Assembly (NCBI RefSeq): GCF_000425565.1
Contig: NZ_AUDR01000020.1
Coordinates: forward strand, 1-64,000
Direction: 5' to 3'
DNA from: Tepidiphilus margaritifer DSM 15129
GTDB taxonomy: Bacteria; Pseudomonadota; Gammaproteobacteria; Burkholderiales; Rhodocyclaceae
DNA: 64,000 nt
In this document: positions 51,989 through 60,839 of the stretch, one piece after another
Layout of the letters: each line of letters starts with the position of its first letter
Numbering within the stretch: the first letter of the stretch is position 1
Notes under the pieces: model-generated
The model's database searches: none
Seen by the model: only the letters and a program-made list of their open reading frames with translations
What the model was told of the DNA's origin: nothing
Program-made: the position numbers and the translations under genes

Positions 51989-52956
51989 TGCGTGTGGCCC
52001 GCACACTGACGGCAGCGCTCTGTCTCGCCGCCGTGCTCGCCGCCGCCGGCGCCCGGGCGGCAGAGGATTTGCAGCGCTGGGTCGAGCGGGCGCTCGCCCC
52101 TTCGGCCGCCGATTATCACGGCACGGTGGTTCTGCAGATCGGCGACAAGATGCAGACCCTGCGCGTGACCCATCTGCTCGCCGACGGCAAGCCCCTGGAA
52201 TGGGTCGAGGTGCTCGAAGGGGCCCCGCGCGAGACCATACGCATCGGTGACGAGGTCCGCTGTTTCCTGCCCGAGGATCGCGTGGTCCTGATCGATCGCG
52301 CTGCCGGGGCCGCCGGGCTGTCTTATCATCCGGTCGGCTCCGTCGGCCGCATCGAATCGTCCTATCGTCTCGAATCCCTTGGCATGGACCGCGTTGCCGG
52401 GCGCGAGGTGTTCGGCGTGCGTTTCGTGCCGCGCGACGCTTTGCGTTTCGGCCAAGATTGGTGGATCGATCGGGAAAGTGCGGTCGTGCTCAAAAGGGTG
52501 GTGTGGGAAGAAACTCCGGCCCGTGCGCTGGAAACGCAGACTTTTTCCGATTTCCAGTTGGGTGCCGCGACCCAGGCCGCCGTCGTTCGCCAGAAATTCG
52601 CCTCCCGCAGCGAGTGGCAGCGCGTCGATCTGCGGGGCAAATCCGTCGGCGCCGGTGAGACGGGCTGGGAGCTCGGTGCCTTGCCGTCCGGATTTCAGCT
52701 CGAGGGAATCCTGCAGCGCCGTGGCCCCTCTGGCAAGACGATCGTGCAGTGGCTCATCGGCGACGGCCTCGTCACCGTGTCGGTGTTCTTCGAGCCCTGG
52801 GAAGGGACCGAGACCTCCGAGCAAATCGAGCGCTTTGGCGCGACGACGGTAGTACGGCGCCAGGATCCCGGGGCTTTGCGTACCGCCATGGGAGAAGTGC
52901 CGTCCGTGACCCTGCAAGCCCTCTTGGCCGCCATGACGCGCAAAGGAGGTTCCTGA
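51988..52956 (+). CDS. rseB: sigma-E regulatory protein RseB/MucB
   Basis: RseB binds RseA in the periplasm and senses lipopolysaccharide or lipoprotein stress. The 322-residue protein has a signal peptide ending ARA-AED, then the MucB/RseB N-terminal lipoprotein-like domain (DYHGTVVLQIGDKMQTLRV) and the C-terminal domain. The ATG at 51988 overlaps the rseA stop. The mucD protease gene that often follows in this group is not present. Confidence 0.93.
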   Translation: MRVARTLTAALCLAAVLAAAGARAAEDLQRWVERALAPSAADYHGTVVLQIGDKMQTLRVTHLLADGKPLEWVEVLEGAPRETIRIGDEVRCFLPEDRVVLIDRAAGAAGLSYHPVGSVGRIESSYRLESLGMDRVAGREVFGVRFVPRDALRFGQDWWIDRESAVVLKRVVWEETPARALETQTFSDFQLGAATQAAVVRQKFASRSEWQRVDLRGKSVGAGETGWELGALPSGFQLEGILQRRGPSGKTIVQWLIGDGLVTVSVFFEPWEGTETSEQIERFGATTVVRRQDPGALRTAMGEVPSVTLQALLAAMTRKGGS

Positions 52957-52957
52957 A

Positions 52958-53215
52958 GTGCGACCGCCGCGCGAGCTATGGGTGCTGTCGCGCCCGGGAT
53001 GCCATCTGTGTGACGAGATGGTGAAAGACTTGGCGCCCATCGCGCAACGCCATGGCTTTTCCGTGGTCAAACGCGACGTGGATGCAGATTTGGCCTGGCG
53101 TGAGCGCTACGGCCGGGCGATCCCGGTCGTGCTGCACGATGGGGTGGAGGTATGCCGCCATCGCTGCGATGCGGCAAAAGTTCATGCCTATTTGTCCCGT
53201 TTTCCGTTAGAATGA
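52958..53215 (+). CDS. glutaredoxin-like protein (DUF836 family)
   Basis: This 85-residue thioredoxin-fold protein has the redox motif [11 protein letters not shown] (CxxC at about 15-18) and the cis-proline segment [14 protein letters not shown]. It belongs to the glutaredoxin-like family often found before lepA. GTG start with AGGAGG upstream. Its TGA overlaps an ATG that starts a 21-codon ORF leading to lepA. Confidence 0.88.
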   Translation: MRPPRELWVLSRPGCHLCDEMVKDLAPIAQRHGFSVVKRDVDADLAWRERYGRAIPVVLHDGVEVCRHRCDAAKVHAYLSRFPLE

Positions 53216-53277
53216 ATGGAATGAATCGACCCGACCGACTTTCTGCGCCCTGCGGGGCTTTTTTTGTTTGCCGATGA
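53212..53277 (+). CDS. possible 21-residue ORF bridging the glutaredoxin gene and lepA
   Basis: The ATG overlaps the glutaredoxin stop (ATGA) and the TGA overlaps the lepA ATG (ATGA), so the three frames are chained without a gap. The peptide reads [20 protein letters not shown] plus R. It spans the small hairpin and T-run at 53247-53265. lepA has no Shine-Dalgarno sequence, so coupled translation through this ORF would explain its expression. Confidence 0.4.
   Translation: MNGMNRPDRLSAPCGAFFVCR
53247..53265 (+). terminator. weak hairpin plus T7 just before lepA
   Basis: A 4-bp stem GCCC/GGGC with loop tgcg is followed by seven T, ending 8 bases before the lepA ATG. The stem is short, so termination would be partial at best. 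Confidence 0.4.
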
Positions 53278-55067
53278 AAAACATACGCAACTTCTCGATC
53301 ATCGCCCACATCGATCACGGCAAGTCCACGCTCGCCGACCGACTCATCCAGCATTGCGGTGGCCTGTCCGAGCGCGAGATGGAGGATCGCGTGCTCGACT
53401 CGATGGATCTCGAGCGCGAACGCGGCATCACCATCAAGGCGCAGACCGCCACGCTCAGCTACCGGGCGCGCGACGGCCAGACCTACGAGCTCAACCTCAT
53501 CGACACGCCGGGGCACGTCGATTTTTCCTACGAGGTGAGCCGCTCGCTGTCGGCCTGCGAGGGAGCGCTCCTCGTGGTCGATGCCTCCCAAGGGGTGGAG
53601 GCGCAGACGGTGGCCAACTGCTACACCGCGATCGAGCTCGGTGTCGAGGTGGTGCCGGTACTCAACAAGATCGATCTGCCGCAGGCCGATCCCGAGCGTG
53701 CCCGCGCCGAGATCGAGGACGTCATCGGCGTGGATGCGAGCGAAGCCGTGCTCTGTTCGGCCAAGACGGGTTTGGGGATCGAGGACGTGCTCGAAGCCGT
53801 GGTGCGCCGGGTACCGCCTCCGCGCGGACGGCCCGATGCGCCCACCCGCGCGCTCATCATCGATTCCTGGTTCGACAACTACGTCGGCGTCGTCATGCTG
53901 GTGCGGGTGGTCGATGGGCGACTCGCTCGCGGCGAGCGCATCCGGCTGATGTCGACCGGGGCCGAGTACACGATCGAGCGGCTCGGCGTCTTCACGCCGC
54001 GTTCGCTCGAACGCGACGCGCTCGAATGCGGTGAAGTGGGGTTCGTCGTTGCCGGCATCAAGGAGCTGCGTGCGGCCAAGGTCGGCGACACGATCACGAC
54101 GCTGCCCCGTGCCGCCACCGAGCCGCTGCCCGGCTTTCGCGAGATCAAGCCGCAGGTCTTCGCCGGCCTCTATCCTGTGGAATCGAGCGAATACGATTCC
54201 CTGCGCGAGGCGCTCGAAAAGCTCAAGTTGAACGACGCAGCGCTGCAGTTCGAGCCCGAGACCTCGCAGGCGTTGGGATTCGGTTTCCGCTGCGGCTTTC
54301 TCGGGCTGTTGCACATGGACATCGTGCAGGAGCGGCTCGAGCGCGAGTTCGGCCAGAACCTCATCACCACGGCGCCTTCGGTCGTCTATGAAGTGGTGCT
54401 GCGTTCGGGCGAGGTGCAGCGCATCGAAAATCCCTCGCGTCTGCCCGATCCGAGCAAAATCGAGGAGATCCGCGAGCCCATCATCACCGCGCACATCTTC
54501 GTGCCGCAGGACTACCTCGGCCCCGTGCTCACGCTGTGCAACCAGAAGCGCGGCGTGCAGGTCGACCTGCGCTACCACGGTCGGCAGGTCCACGCGATCT
54601 TCGAGCTACCGATGAACGAAGTGGTGATGGATTTCTTCGACCGGCTGAAGTCCGTGTCGCGAGGCTATGCCTCGCTCGACTACGAGTTCAAGGAATACCG
54701 CCCCGCCGATCTCGTCAAGCTCGACGTCCTCGTCAATGGCGAGAAAGTCGATGCGCTCTCGGTGATCGTGCACCGCGCTAGCGCCCAGCGACGCGGCCGT
54801 GAGCTCGTCGAGAAACTGCGCAGCCTCATCCCGCGGCAGATGTTCGACGTGCCGTTGCAGGCGGCGATCGGCTCGCACATCATCGCGCGCGAGACGATCA
54901 AGGCGCTGCGCAAGAACGTGCTCGCCAAGTGCTATGGCGGCGACATCTCGCGCAAGAAGAAGCTCCTCGAAAAGCAGAAGGCCGGCAAGAAACGCATGAA
55001 GCAGGTCGGCAACGTCGAGATCCCGCAGGAAGCCTTCCTCGCGGTGCTGCGTACCGACGAAGCCTGA
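53274..55067 (+). CDS. lepA: elongation factor 4 (LepA)
   Basis: LepA is a ribosome-associated translational GTPase. The 597-residue protein has [13 protein letters not shown] (G1), the switch region [22 protein letters not shown] (G3), NKIDLPQAD (G4), EF-G-like domains, and the LepA-specific C-terminal domain rich in lysine ([20 protein letters not shown]). The ATG is the family start, but it lacks a Shine-Dalgarno sequence and follows a T-run. Confidence 0.97.
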   Translation: MKNIRNFSIIAHIDHGKSTLADRLIQHCGGLSEREMEDRVLDSMDLERERGITIKAQTATLSYRARDGQTYELNLIDTPGHVDFSYEVSRSLSACEGALLVVDASQGVEAQTVANCYTAIELGVEVVPVLNKIDLPQADPERARAEIEDVIGVDASEAVLCSAKTGLGIEDVLEAVVRRVPPPRGRPDAPTRALIIDSWFDNYVGVVMLVRVVDGRLARGERIRLMSTGAEYTIERLGVFTPRSLERDALECGEVGFVVAGIKELRAAKVGDTITTLPRAATEPLPGFREIKPQVFAGLYPVESSEYDSLREALEKLKLNDAALQFEPETSQALGFGFRCGFLGLLHMDIVQERLEREFGQNLITTAPSVVYEVVLRSGEVQRIENPSRLPDPSKIEEIREPIITAHIFVPQDYLGPVLTLCNQKRGVQVDLRYHGRQVHAIFELPMNEVVMDFFDRLKSVSRGYASLDYEFKEYRPADLVKLDVLVNGEKVDALSVIVHRASAQRRGRELVEKLRSLIPRQMFDVPLQAAIGSHIIARETIKALRKNVLAKCYGGDISRKKKLLEKQKAGKKRMKQVGNVEIPQEAFLAVLRTDEA

Positions 55068-55100
55068 CCGGCCTCGCCGCACTCTCCAAGGCAGGGAACC

Positions 55101-55889
55101 ATGAATTTCGCGTTGATCCTCTTCCTGCTCACGCTCGCCACGGGCGTGCTCTGGGCGCTCGATCGTTGGGTGGCGAGCAAACGTCGCCCCGAGGGAGCCC
55201 CGGCACCCTGGTGGGTCGAATACGGGGCGAGCTTCTTTCCGGTGATTCTCGCCGTCTTCGTGCTGCGCTCCTTCGTGGTCGAACCGTTCAAGATCCCTTC
55301 GGGGTCGATGATCCCGACGCTGCTGGTGGGCGACTTCATCCTCGTCGACAAATTCTCCTATGGCATCCGCTTGCCGATTCTCGACCGCGTCATCATCCCC
55401 GTGGGGCACCCGCAACGCGGCGAGGTCATGGTATTCCGCTATCCGGCCGATCCTTCGGTCGATTACATCAAGCGGGTCGTCGGTTTGCCGGGCGACTACG
55501 TCGAATATATCGACAAAAAACTGCGCATCAACGGCGTGCCGGTGCAATACGACCCGTTACCGGACTATTTTCATCCCGATCGGTTGTATTATTCCACCCG
55601 CTGGCGAGAGTATCTGGGAGATCATCCGCACGACATCCTCGTCGATGACGTCGCTCCTCCTTTCGTCACGCAGCGGCTCGAATTTCCCTATGCCGACCGC
55701 TGCGAATACACTCGGCGCGGCGTGCGCTGCTTCGTTCCGCCGGGGCACTATTTCGTGATGGGGGACAACCGCGACGGCAGCAGCGACAGCCGGGTATGGG
55801 GTTTCGTGCCGGAAGAGAACATCGTCGGCAAGGCGTTTTTCATCTGGCTGAACCTCTCCGATCTCTCGCGTATCGGCCGCATCCAATAA
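55101..55889 (+). CDS. lepB: signal peptidase I
   Basis: LepB cleaves signal peptides on the periplasmic face. The 262-residue protein has two N-terminal membrane helices (about 3-21 and 46-60), the catalytic serine in IPSGSMIPTLL, lysine in DYIKRVVGLPGD, and the box GDNRDGSSDSR. It is a little shorter than E. coli LepB. It is coupled in the lepA-lepB-rnc operon. Confidence 0.96.
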   Translation: MNFALILFLLTLATGVLWALDRWVASKRRPEGAPAPWWVEYGASFFPVILAVFVLRSFVVEPFKIPSGSMIPTLLVGDFILVDKFSYGIRLPILDRVIIPVGHPQRGEVMVFRYPADPSVDYIKRVVGLPGDYVEYIDKKLRINGVPVQYDPLPDYFHPDRLYYSTRWREYLGDHPHDILVDDVAPPFVTQRLEFPYADRCEYTRRGVRCFVPPGHYFVMGDNRDGSSDSRVWGFVPEENIVGKAFFIWLNLSDLSRIGRIQ

Positions 55890-55902
55890 AAGGAGCACAC
55901 GC

Positions 55903-56280
55903 ATGGACGCAGTGAGGGTACAAGGGCAAAGCGGGGTCAGCTTGCTGGGAGTGATCTTCTGGGGCGTGATCGTCGGCCTCGGGTTGATCCTCGCCCTGCG
56001 CATCGTTCCCGTCTATACCGAATACGCTGCGATCAAGCGTGCCGTTGCCGAGCTCACCCAGCGGGCTGATCCGCAGACCCCGCCTTCGCAACTGCGCGCC
56101 GAGTTCGACAAGTTCGCCACGATCGACGACTTCACTTCCGTCAGCGGGCGAGATCTCGTCATTACCCGCGAAGAGGGGCGTACCAAGGTCGAAGTGCGCT
56201 ACCAGCGGCTCGTGCCCCTCGTTGCCAATGTCAGCCTTGCCTTCGATTTCGAGGCCCACGGGACGATAGGCGCGCCATGA
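55903..56280 (+). CDS. DUF4845 family membrane protein
   Basis: This 125-residue protein has one N-terminal membrane helix (about 12-33, LLGVIFWGVIVGLGLILALR), then a periplasmic domain with VPVYTEYAAIKRAV and VEVRYQRLVPLVANVSL. DUF4845 proteins lie between lepB and rnc across beta- and gammaproteobacteria. Function unknown. The stop overlaps the rnc ATG. Confidence 0.85.
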   Translation: MDAVRVQGQSGVSLLGVIFWGVIVGLGLILALRIVPVYTEYAAIKRAVAELTQRADPQTPPSQLRAEFDKFATIDDFTSVSGRDLVITREEGRTKVEVRYQRLVPLVANVSLAFDFEAHGTIGAP

Positions 56281-56963
56281 GTGAAGCAGGGCGACGGTGG
56301 CAAGCGCTGCAGGAGCGCCTCGGTTATCGTTTCCTCGACCTCGATCTGCTCACCACCGCGCTCAGACACCGCAGCGCGGGCGAAGGACACAACGAGCGTC
56401 TGGAATTTCTCGGCGATGCCGCGCTCGACCTGGCGGTGGCCGAGCTCCTCTATCGCCGCCATCCCGACGAACCCGAGGGGACGCTTTCCCGCGCCCGCGC
56501 AAGCCTCGTGCGCCAGGAAACCTTGGCCGCGGCGGCCTTGCGCCTGGGGCTCGACGAGTATCTCGTCATCGGCGAGGGAGAGCGGCGCGCCGGGGGCAAC
56601 CGTCGCCCTTCGCTGCTGGCTGACGCGCTCGAGGCCATCGTTGGCGCGGTGCTGCTCGACGGCGGCTATGAGGCGGCACGCGAGCTGGTGGCGCACATCC
56701 TCGAACCGGAACTCGCCGCGCTCGGCCCACTCGAACGTCTCAAAGATCCCAAGACCCGTCTGCAGGAATGGCTGCAAGGGCGGCATCATCCCGTGCCGCG
56801 CTACGAGATCGTGAGCGTCAGCGGCCCGGCGCACGCGCAGCACTTCAAGGTGCGGGCGCAGGCCGAAGCGATCGGACTTTCCGCCGAGGGCGAAGGGCCA
56901 AGCCGCCGCGCCGCCGAGCAAGACGCCGCCGCCAAGATCCTGGCGCAGTTGGGAGAGATCTGA
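56277..56963 (+). CDS. rnc: ribonuclease III
   Basis: RNase III cuts double-stranded RNA in rRNA and mRNA processing. The 228-residue protein has the signature HNERLEFLGDAALDL near residue 38, the second acidic site ADALEAIVGAVLLDGG, and a C-terminal double-strand RNA-binding domain (about 155-225, DPKTRLQEWLQGR). It overlaps the preceding gene by ATGA and precedes era. Confidence 0.97.
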   Translation: MSEAGRRWQALQERLGYRFLDLDLLTTALRHRSAGEGHNERLEFLGDAALDLAVAELLYRRHPDEPEGTLSRARASLVRQETLAAAALRLGLDEYLVIGEGERRAGGNRRPSLLADALEAIVGAVLLDGGYEAARELVAHILEPELAALGPLERLKDPKTRLQEWLQGRHHPVPRYEIVSVSGPAHAQHFKVRAQAEAIGLSAEGEGPSRRAAEQDAAAKILAQLGEI

Positions 56964-56981
56964 ACCATTTCCAGAGCCCCG

Positions 56982-57887
56982 ATGAACGATACTTCCTCTG
57001 CTTCCCCCTTTCGCGCCGGCTATGCCGCCATCGTCGGCCGGCCCAACGTCGGCAAATCCACTCTCACCAACCGCCTCGTCGGCCACAAGGTGAGCATCGT
57101 CTCGCGCAAGCAGCAGACGACGCGCCACCGTGTCCACGGCATCCTTACCACCGACCGGGCACAGTTCGTCTTCGTCGACACGCCCGGGTTTCAGACGCGG
57201 CACAAGCGTGCGCTCAACCGCTTGATGAACCGCACCGTCACGCAGGCGCTCTCCGAAGTCGACGTCATCGTCTTCGTGATTGAGGCCTGCCGCTTCACGG
57301 TCGAAGATGCTCAGGTCATGTCTCTGCTGCCGGAGAACGTGCCGGTCGTGCTCGTCATCAACAAGGTCGACCGCCTCAAAGACAAGAAACTGCTGCTGCC
57401 CTTCATCGCCGAAATGGCGCAGCGCCGGCCTTTCGCCGAGATCGTGCCGCTGTCGGCAGAAAAAGACGAGCACACCGACGAGCTCCTGCGCGCCCTCGAA
57501 CCCTATCTGCCCGAGGGAGAGCCGATCTACGATCCCGACATGATCACCGATCGCAGCGAACGCTTCCTCGCCGCCGAATATCTGCGGGAGAAAGTCTTCC
57601 GTCTCGTCGGCGACGAGTTGCCCTACGGCGTTGCCGTGGAGATCGAGCGCTACGAAGTCGAAGGCAACTTGCGCCGCATCTACGCCGCGGTGATCGTGGA
57701 GCGCGAACCGCACAAGGCGATCGTGATCGGCCGCGGCGGCGAGCGCATCAAGCGCATCGCCACCGAGGCGCGCCAGGAGCTGGAGAATCTGCTGGAGGCG
57801 CGCGTCTATCTCGAAGTCTGGGTCAAGGTGCGCAGCGGCTGGGCCGATGACGAACAGGCGCTGCGCTCTCTGGGCTACGACGGCTGA
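56982..57887 (+). CDS. era: GTPase Era
   Basis: Era helps 30S ribosome assembly and binds 16S rRNA. The 301-residue protein has [12 protein letters not shown] (G1), DTPGFQT (G3), NKVDRL (G4), and a C-terminal KH domain with [17 protein letters not shown]. The rnc-era-recO order is the conserved one. Confidence 0.97.
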   Translation: MNDTSSASPFRAGYAAIVGRPNVGKSTLTNRLVGHKVSIVSRKQQTTRHRVHGILTTDRAQFVFVDTPGFQTRHKRALNRLMNRTVTQALSEVDVIVFVIEACRFTVEDAQVMSLLPENVPVVLVINKVDRLKDKKLLLPFIAEMAQRRPFAEIVPLSAEKDEHTDELLRALEPYLPEGEPIYDPDMITDRSERFLAAEYLREKVFRLVGDELPYGVAVEIERYEVEGNLRRIYAAVIVEREPHKAIVIGRGGERIKRIATEARQELENLLEARVYLEVWVKVRSGWADDEQALRSLGYDG

Positions 57888-57893
57888 GGGCGC

Positions 57894-58595
57894 ATGGCGC
57901 GGCGGCAACGGGTCGAGGCCGAGCCTGCCTACGTCTTGCACGCGCGTCCCTGGCGCGAGACGAGCCTGCTGCTCGACGTGCTCACGCTCGAACACGGCCG
58001 CCTCGCTCTGGTCGCCAAGGGCGCGCGCCGGCCTGGTTCGCAGCTGCGCCCCGTGCTGCTCACGTTCCAACCGCTCGTGCTCGGCTGGAGCGGGGCGGGC
58101 GAAGTGCGCACCCTCACGCGGGCCGACTGGGCCGGGGGCGTGCCGTTGCTGCAGGGCAGGGCGCTGTGGTGCGGGTATTATCTCAACGAGCTGGTGCTGC
58201 GGCTGCTCGCGCGCGAAGATCCCCACCGCGAGGTCTTCCTCGCTTACGATGCGGCGGTGCGCGCGCTCGCTGCGGGGGAGGCGCTCTCGCCGGTGCTGCG
58301 CCGCTTCGAACTCGCCTTCCTCACCGCGCTCGGCTACGGCCTGGATTGGCCGCACACCGTGGCCGGGCGCTATCGCTTCGAGCCGCGCCGCGGGTTGGTA
58401 CCGCTCAGGGAAGGCGAATCGGCGCCGGGCGAGGTGGTGCTGAGCGCCGAGACGCTGGAAGACCTGCGCGCTGGGCGCTGGAGCCGGCCGGAGACACTCG
58501 CCGAAGTGCGCGCACTCACGCGCCGGCTCATCGACCATGCCCTCGACGGGCAGGAATTGCAGGCACGACGCATGTTACGGGAGCTGCTCGAATGA
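57894..58595 (+). CDS. recO: DNA repair protein RecO
   Basis: RecO loads RecA with RecF and RecR on single-strand gaps. The 233-residue protein has the N-terminal OB fold ([32 protein letters not shown]) and the helical C-terminal half ([36 protein letters not shown]). No zinc-finger cysteines are present, as in the E. coli protein. GAGGG precedes the ATG. It overlaps pdxJ. Confidence 0.95.
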   Translation: MARRQRVEAEPAYVLHARPWRETSLLLDVLTLEHGRLALVAKGARRPGSQLRPVLLTFQPLVLGWSGAGEVRTLTRADWAGGVPLLQGRALWCGYYLNELVLRLLAREDPHREVFLAYDAAVRALAAGEALSPVLRRFELAFLTALGYGLDWPHTVAGRYRFEPRRGLVPLREGESAPGEVVLSAETLEDLRAGRWSRPETLAEVRALTRRLIDHALDGQELQARRMLRELLE

Positions 58596-59341
58596 TCGAA
58601 CTCGGAGTGAACATCGACCACGTTGCCACCCTGCGCCAGGCGCGCCGCACCTACGAACCCGACCCCGTGTGGGCGGCGGTGGAGGCGCATCTGGGTGGGG
58701 CCGACGGGATCACGGTCCATCTGCGGGAGGATCGCCGTCACATCCAGGATGCCGACGTCCGGCGGCTGCGCGAGCTCACCCACATCAAGCTCAATCTCGA
58801 GATGGCGCCCACCGACGAGATGGTGGCGATCGCCTGCGCCCTGAAACCGGAAATGGCCATGCTGGTTCCCGAGGGGCGCCAGGAGATCACCACCGAAGGG
58901 GGGCTGGACATCGTGCGTGACGAGACCCGCTTGCGGGGTGTCGTCTCCCGTTTGCGCGATGCCGGCATCGTCGTGAGCGTCTTTCTCGACGCCGATCCTC
59001 GTCAGGTCGAGGCGGCGAGCCGCATCGGCGCCGAAGTCTGCGAGGTGCACACCGGCCCCTACGCCCACGCCTTTCATGCCGTCGGGCGCGATCTGGAACG
59101 CCCCGCCGTGCAGGCCGAGCTCGACAAGGTACGTCGGGCGGGGGAGGCGATCGTAGGGCTGGGCATGCGCTTCAATGCGGGGCATGCCCTCAATTACTAC
59201 AACGTTCAGCCGGTGGCGGCCCTGCCCGGCGTGCGGGAACTGCACATCGGTCATGCCATCGTCAGCCGTGCCGTCTTCACCGGCCTGCGCGAGGCCGTGC
59301 GCGAAATGAAACGGCTGATGCGCGAGTCCTGCGCCCGATGA
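58592..59341 (+). CDS. pdxJ: pyridoxine 5'-phosphate synthase
   Basis: PdxJ makes pyridoxine phosphate from 1-deoxyxylulose phosphate and 3-amino-2-oxopropyl phosphate. The 249-residue TIM barrel begins [17 protein letters not shown], with [16 protein letters not shown], the [12 protein letters not shown] stretch and [16 protein letters not shown]. It overlaps recO and acpS, matching the classic recO-pdxJ-acpS order. Confidence 0.97.
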   Translation: MIELGVNIDHVATLRQARRTYEPDPVWAAVEAHLGGADGITVHLREDRRHIQDADVRRLRELTHIKLNLEMAPTDEMVAIACALKPEMAMLVPEGRQEITTEGGLDIVRDETRLRGVVSRLRDAGIVVSVFLDADPRQVEAASRIGAEVCEVHTGPYAHAFHAVGRDLERPAVQAELDKVRRAGEAIVGLGMRFNAGHALNYYNVQPVAALPGVRELHIGHAIVSRAVFTGLREAVREMKRLMRESCAR

Positions 59342-59745
59342 TCGTCAGTGTGGGCACCGACCTCGTACGTATCGAGCGTCTGGCTGCCGCGCTCGCGCGC
59401 CATGGTTCGCACTTCGCCGAGCGCATCCTCGCCCCGGCCGAACGAGAAGAATTTTTTCGTGCGACCATGCCGGAGCGCTTGCTCGCCAAGCGCTTTGCCG
59501 CCAAAGAGGCTTTTGCCAAGGCCTGGGGCACGGGGCTGGGGGCGTCGCTCGGCTGGCAGGAATTGTGGGTGGCGCACGATGCCCGCGGGCGTCCCTTCTT
59601 CGCCTTCGCCGAGTCCCTTGCGGCCCGACTCGCCGCGGCCGACCTGAGGGCGCACTTGAGTCTTGCCGACGAGCGCGAGTACGCCGTCGCCTTCGTCGTG
59701 CTCGAGCGTAGCGAGGGCGAATCGCCGACTTTCCCCCCTGCCTGA
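59338..59745 (+). CDS. acpS: holo-ACP synthase
   Basis: AcpS transfers phosphopantetheine from CoA to ACP. The 135-residue protein has the metal-binding aspartate in [13 protein letters not shown] and the [17 protein letters not shown] motif with its glutamate. The start overlaps pdxJ (ATGA). Its substrate acpP is in this window. Confidence 0.96.
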   Translation: MIVSVGTDLVRIERLAAALARHGSHFAERILAPAEREEFFRATMPERLLAKRFAAKEAFAKAWGTGLGASLGWQELWVAHDARGRPFFAFAESLAARLAAADLRAHLSLADEREYAVAFVVLERSEGESPTFPPA

Positions 59746-59759
59746 CAAGCCCCTGTCCC

Positions 59760-60827
59760 ATGAATATTGCCGCATCTTCTTTGCCGCCCGGCCCTTTGAT
59801 GATCGATCTCGCCGGTCTCGAACCGAGCCCGGAGGAGCTGCGCCGTCTCGCCCATCCGGCCGTGGGCGGCGTCATTCTCTTTGCCCGCAATTATCGCGAT
59901 TCGGCCCAGCTCGCCGCCCTGGTCCAGGCGATACGTTCCGCCCGCCCAGGGCCGTTGGTCATTGCCGTCGATCAGGAAGGTGGGCGCGTGCAGCGCTTCC
60001 GCCGCGATGGCTTCACCCCGGTCGCCCCCATGCGCCGGCTCGGCGATGAGTACGAACGCGACCCCGAGCAGGCGGTGGCGCTCGCCTACGACGTCGGGCT
60101 CGTCATCGGCGCGGAACTCGCCGCGCACGGCATCGATCTCACTTTTGCCCCGGTGCTCGACGTCGAGGCAGGAGTGAGCGCGGTGATCGGTGACCGCGCC
60201 TTCAGCGACGATGCCGGTGTGGTCGCGCGGCTCGCCCAGGCGCTGGTGGCGGGGCTCACCATGATGGGGGTGCGCGCCGTCGGCAAACATTTTCCCGGCC
60301 ATGGCGCGGTGGCCGCCGACTCGCACGAGACGCTGCCGGTCGATTCCCGCCCTTTCGGGGCGATCTGGCAGCGTGACCTCGTGCCCTATCGCCATCGCCT
60401 GTTGCGCTCGCTCGCCGGCGTCATGCCGGCGCACGTGCGCTATGAACGCTGTGCCCCCGAACCGGCGGGATTTTCCGCCTTCTGGCTCGGGGAAGTGCTG
60501 CGCGCTCGGCTGGGTTTCCGCGGGGCCGTGCTCTCCGACGATCTGGGCATGGCGGGGGCTGGAGCCGCGGGGGACGATCCTCGTGCGCGCGTCGCGGCGG
60601 CGTTGTCGGCCGGTTGCGACCTGGCGCTCGTATGCAATCGCCCCGACTGGGTGGGGCATCTGCTCGAAGCGGCGTGGCCGGAGGAGACGGCGGACGTCAT
60701 CGCGCGCCGCACGGGGCTTCTCGGCTCGCCGCGCATTCCTGATCCGTTCGAGCTCGAGCTCTTCGAACCCTACCTGCAGGCGCGCGAACGCGTGCGCGAC
60801 TGGTCGCAGCGCAATGTCTGGTTCTGA
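59760..60827 (+). CDS. nagZ: beta-N-acetylhexosaminidase NagZ
   Basis: NagZ removes N-acetylglucosamine from recycled muropeptides in the cytoplasm. The 355-residue glycoside hydrolase family 3 protein has VDQEGGRVQRF, KHFPGHGAVAADSHETLPVD with the catalytic histidine, and the nucleophile in SDDLGMAGA. There is no signal peptide. No clear Shine-Dalgarno sequence precedes its ATG, 14 bases after acpS. Confidence 0.95.
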   Translation: MNIAASSLPPGPLMIDLAGLEPSPEELRRLAHPAVGGVILFARNYRDSAQLAALVQAIRSARPGPLVIAVDQEGGRVQRFRRDGFTPVAPMRRLGDEYERDPEQAVALAYDVGLVIGAELAAHGIDLTFAPVLDVEAGVSAVIGDRAFSDDAGVVARLAQALVAGLTMMGVRAVGKHFPGHGAVAADSHETLPVDSRPFGAIWQRDLVPYRHRLLRSLAGVMPAHVRYERCAPEPAGFSAFWLGEVLRARLGFRGAVLSDDLGMAGAGAAGDDPRARVAAALSAGCDLALVCNRPDWVGHLLEAAWPEETADVIARRTGLLGSPRIPDPFELELFEPYLQARERVRDWSQRNVWF

Positions 60828-60839
60828 TCCGTTCCTGCC

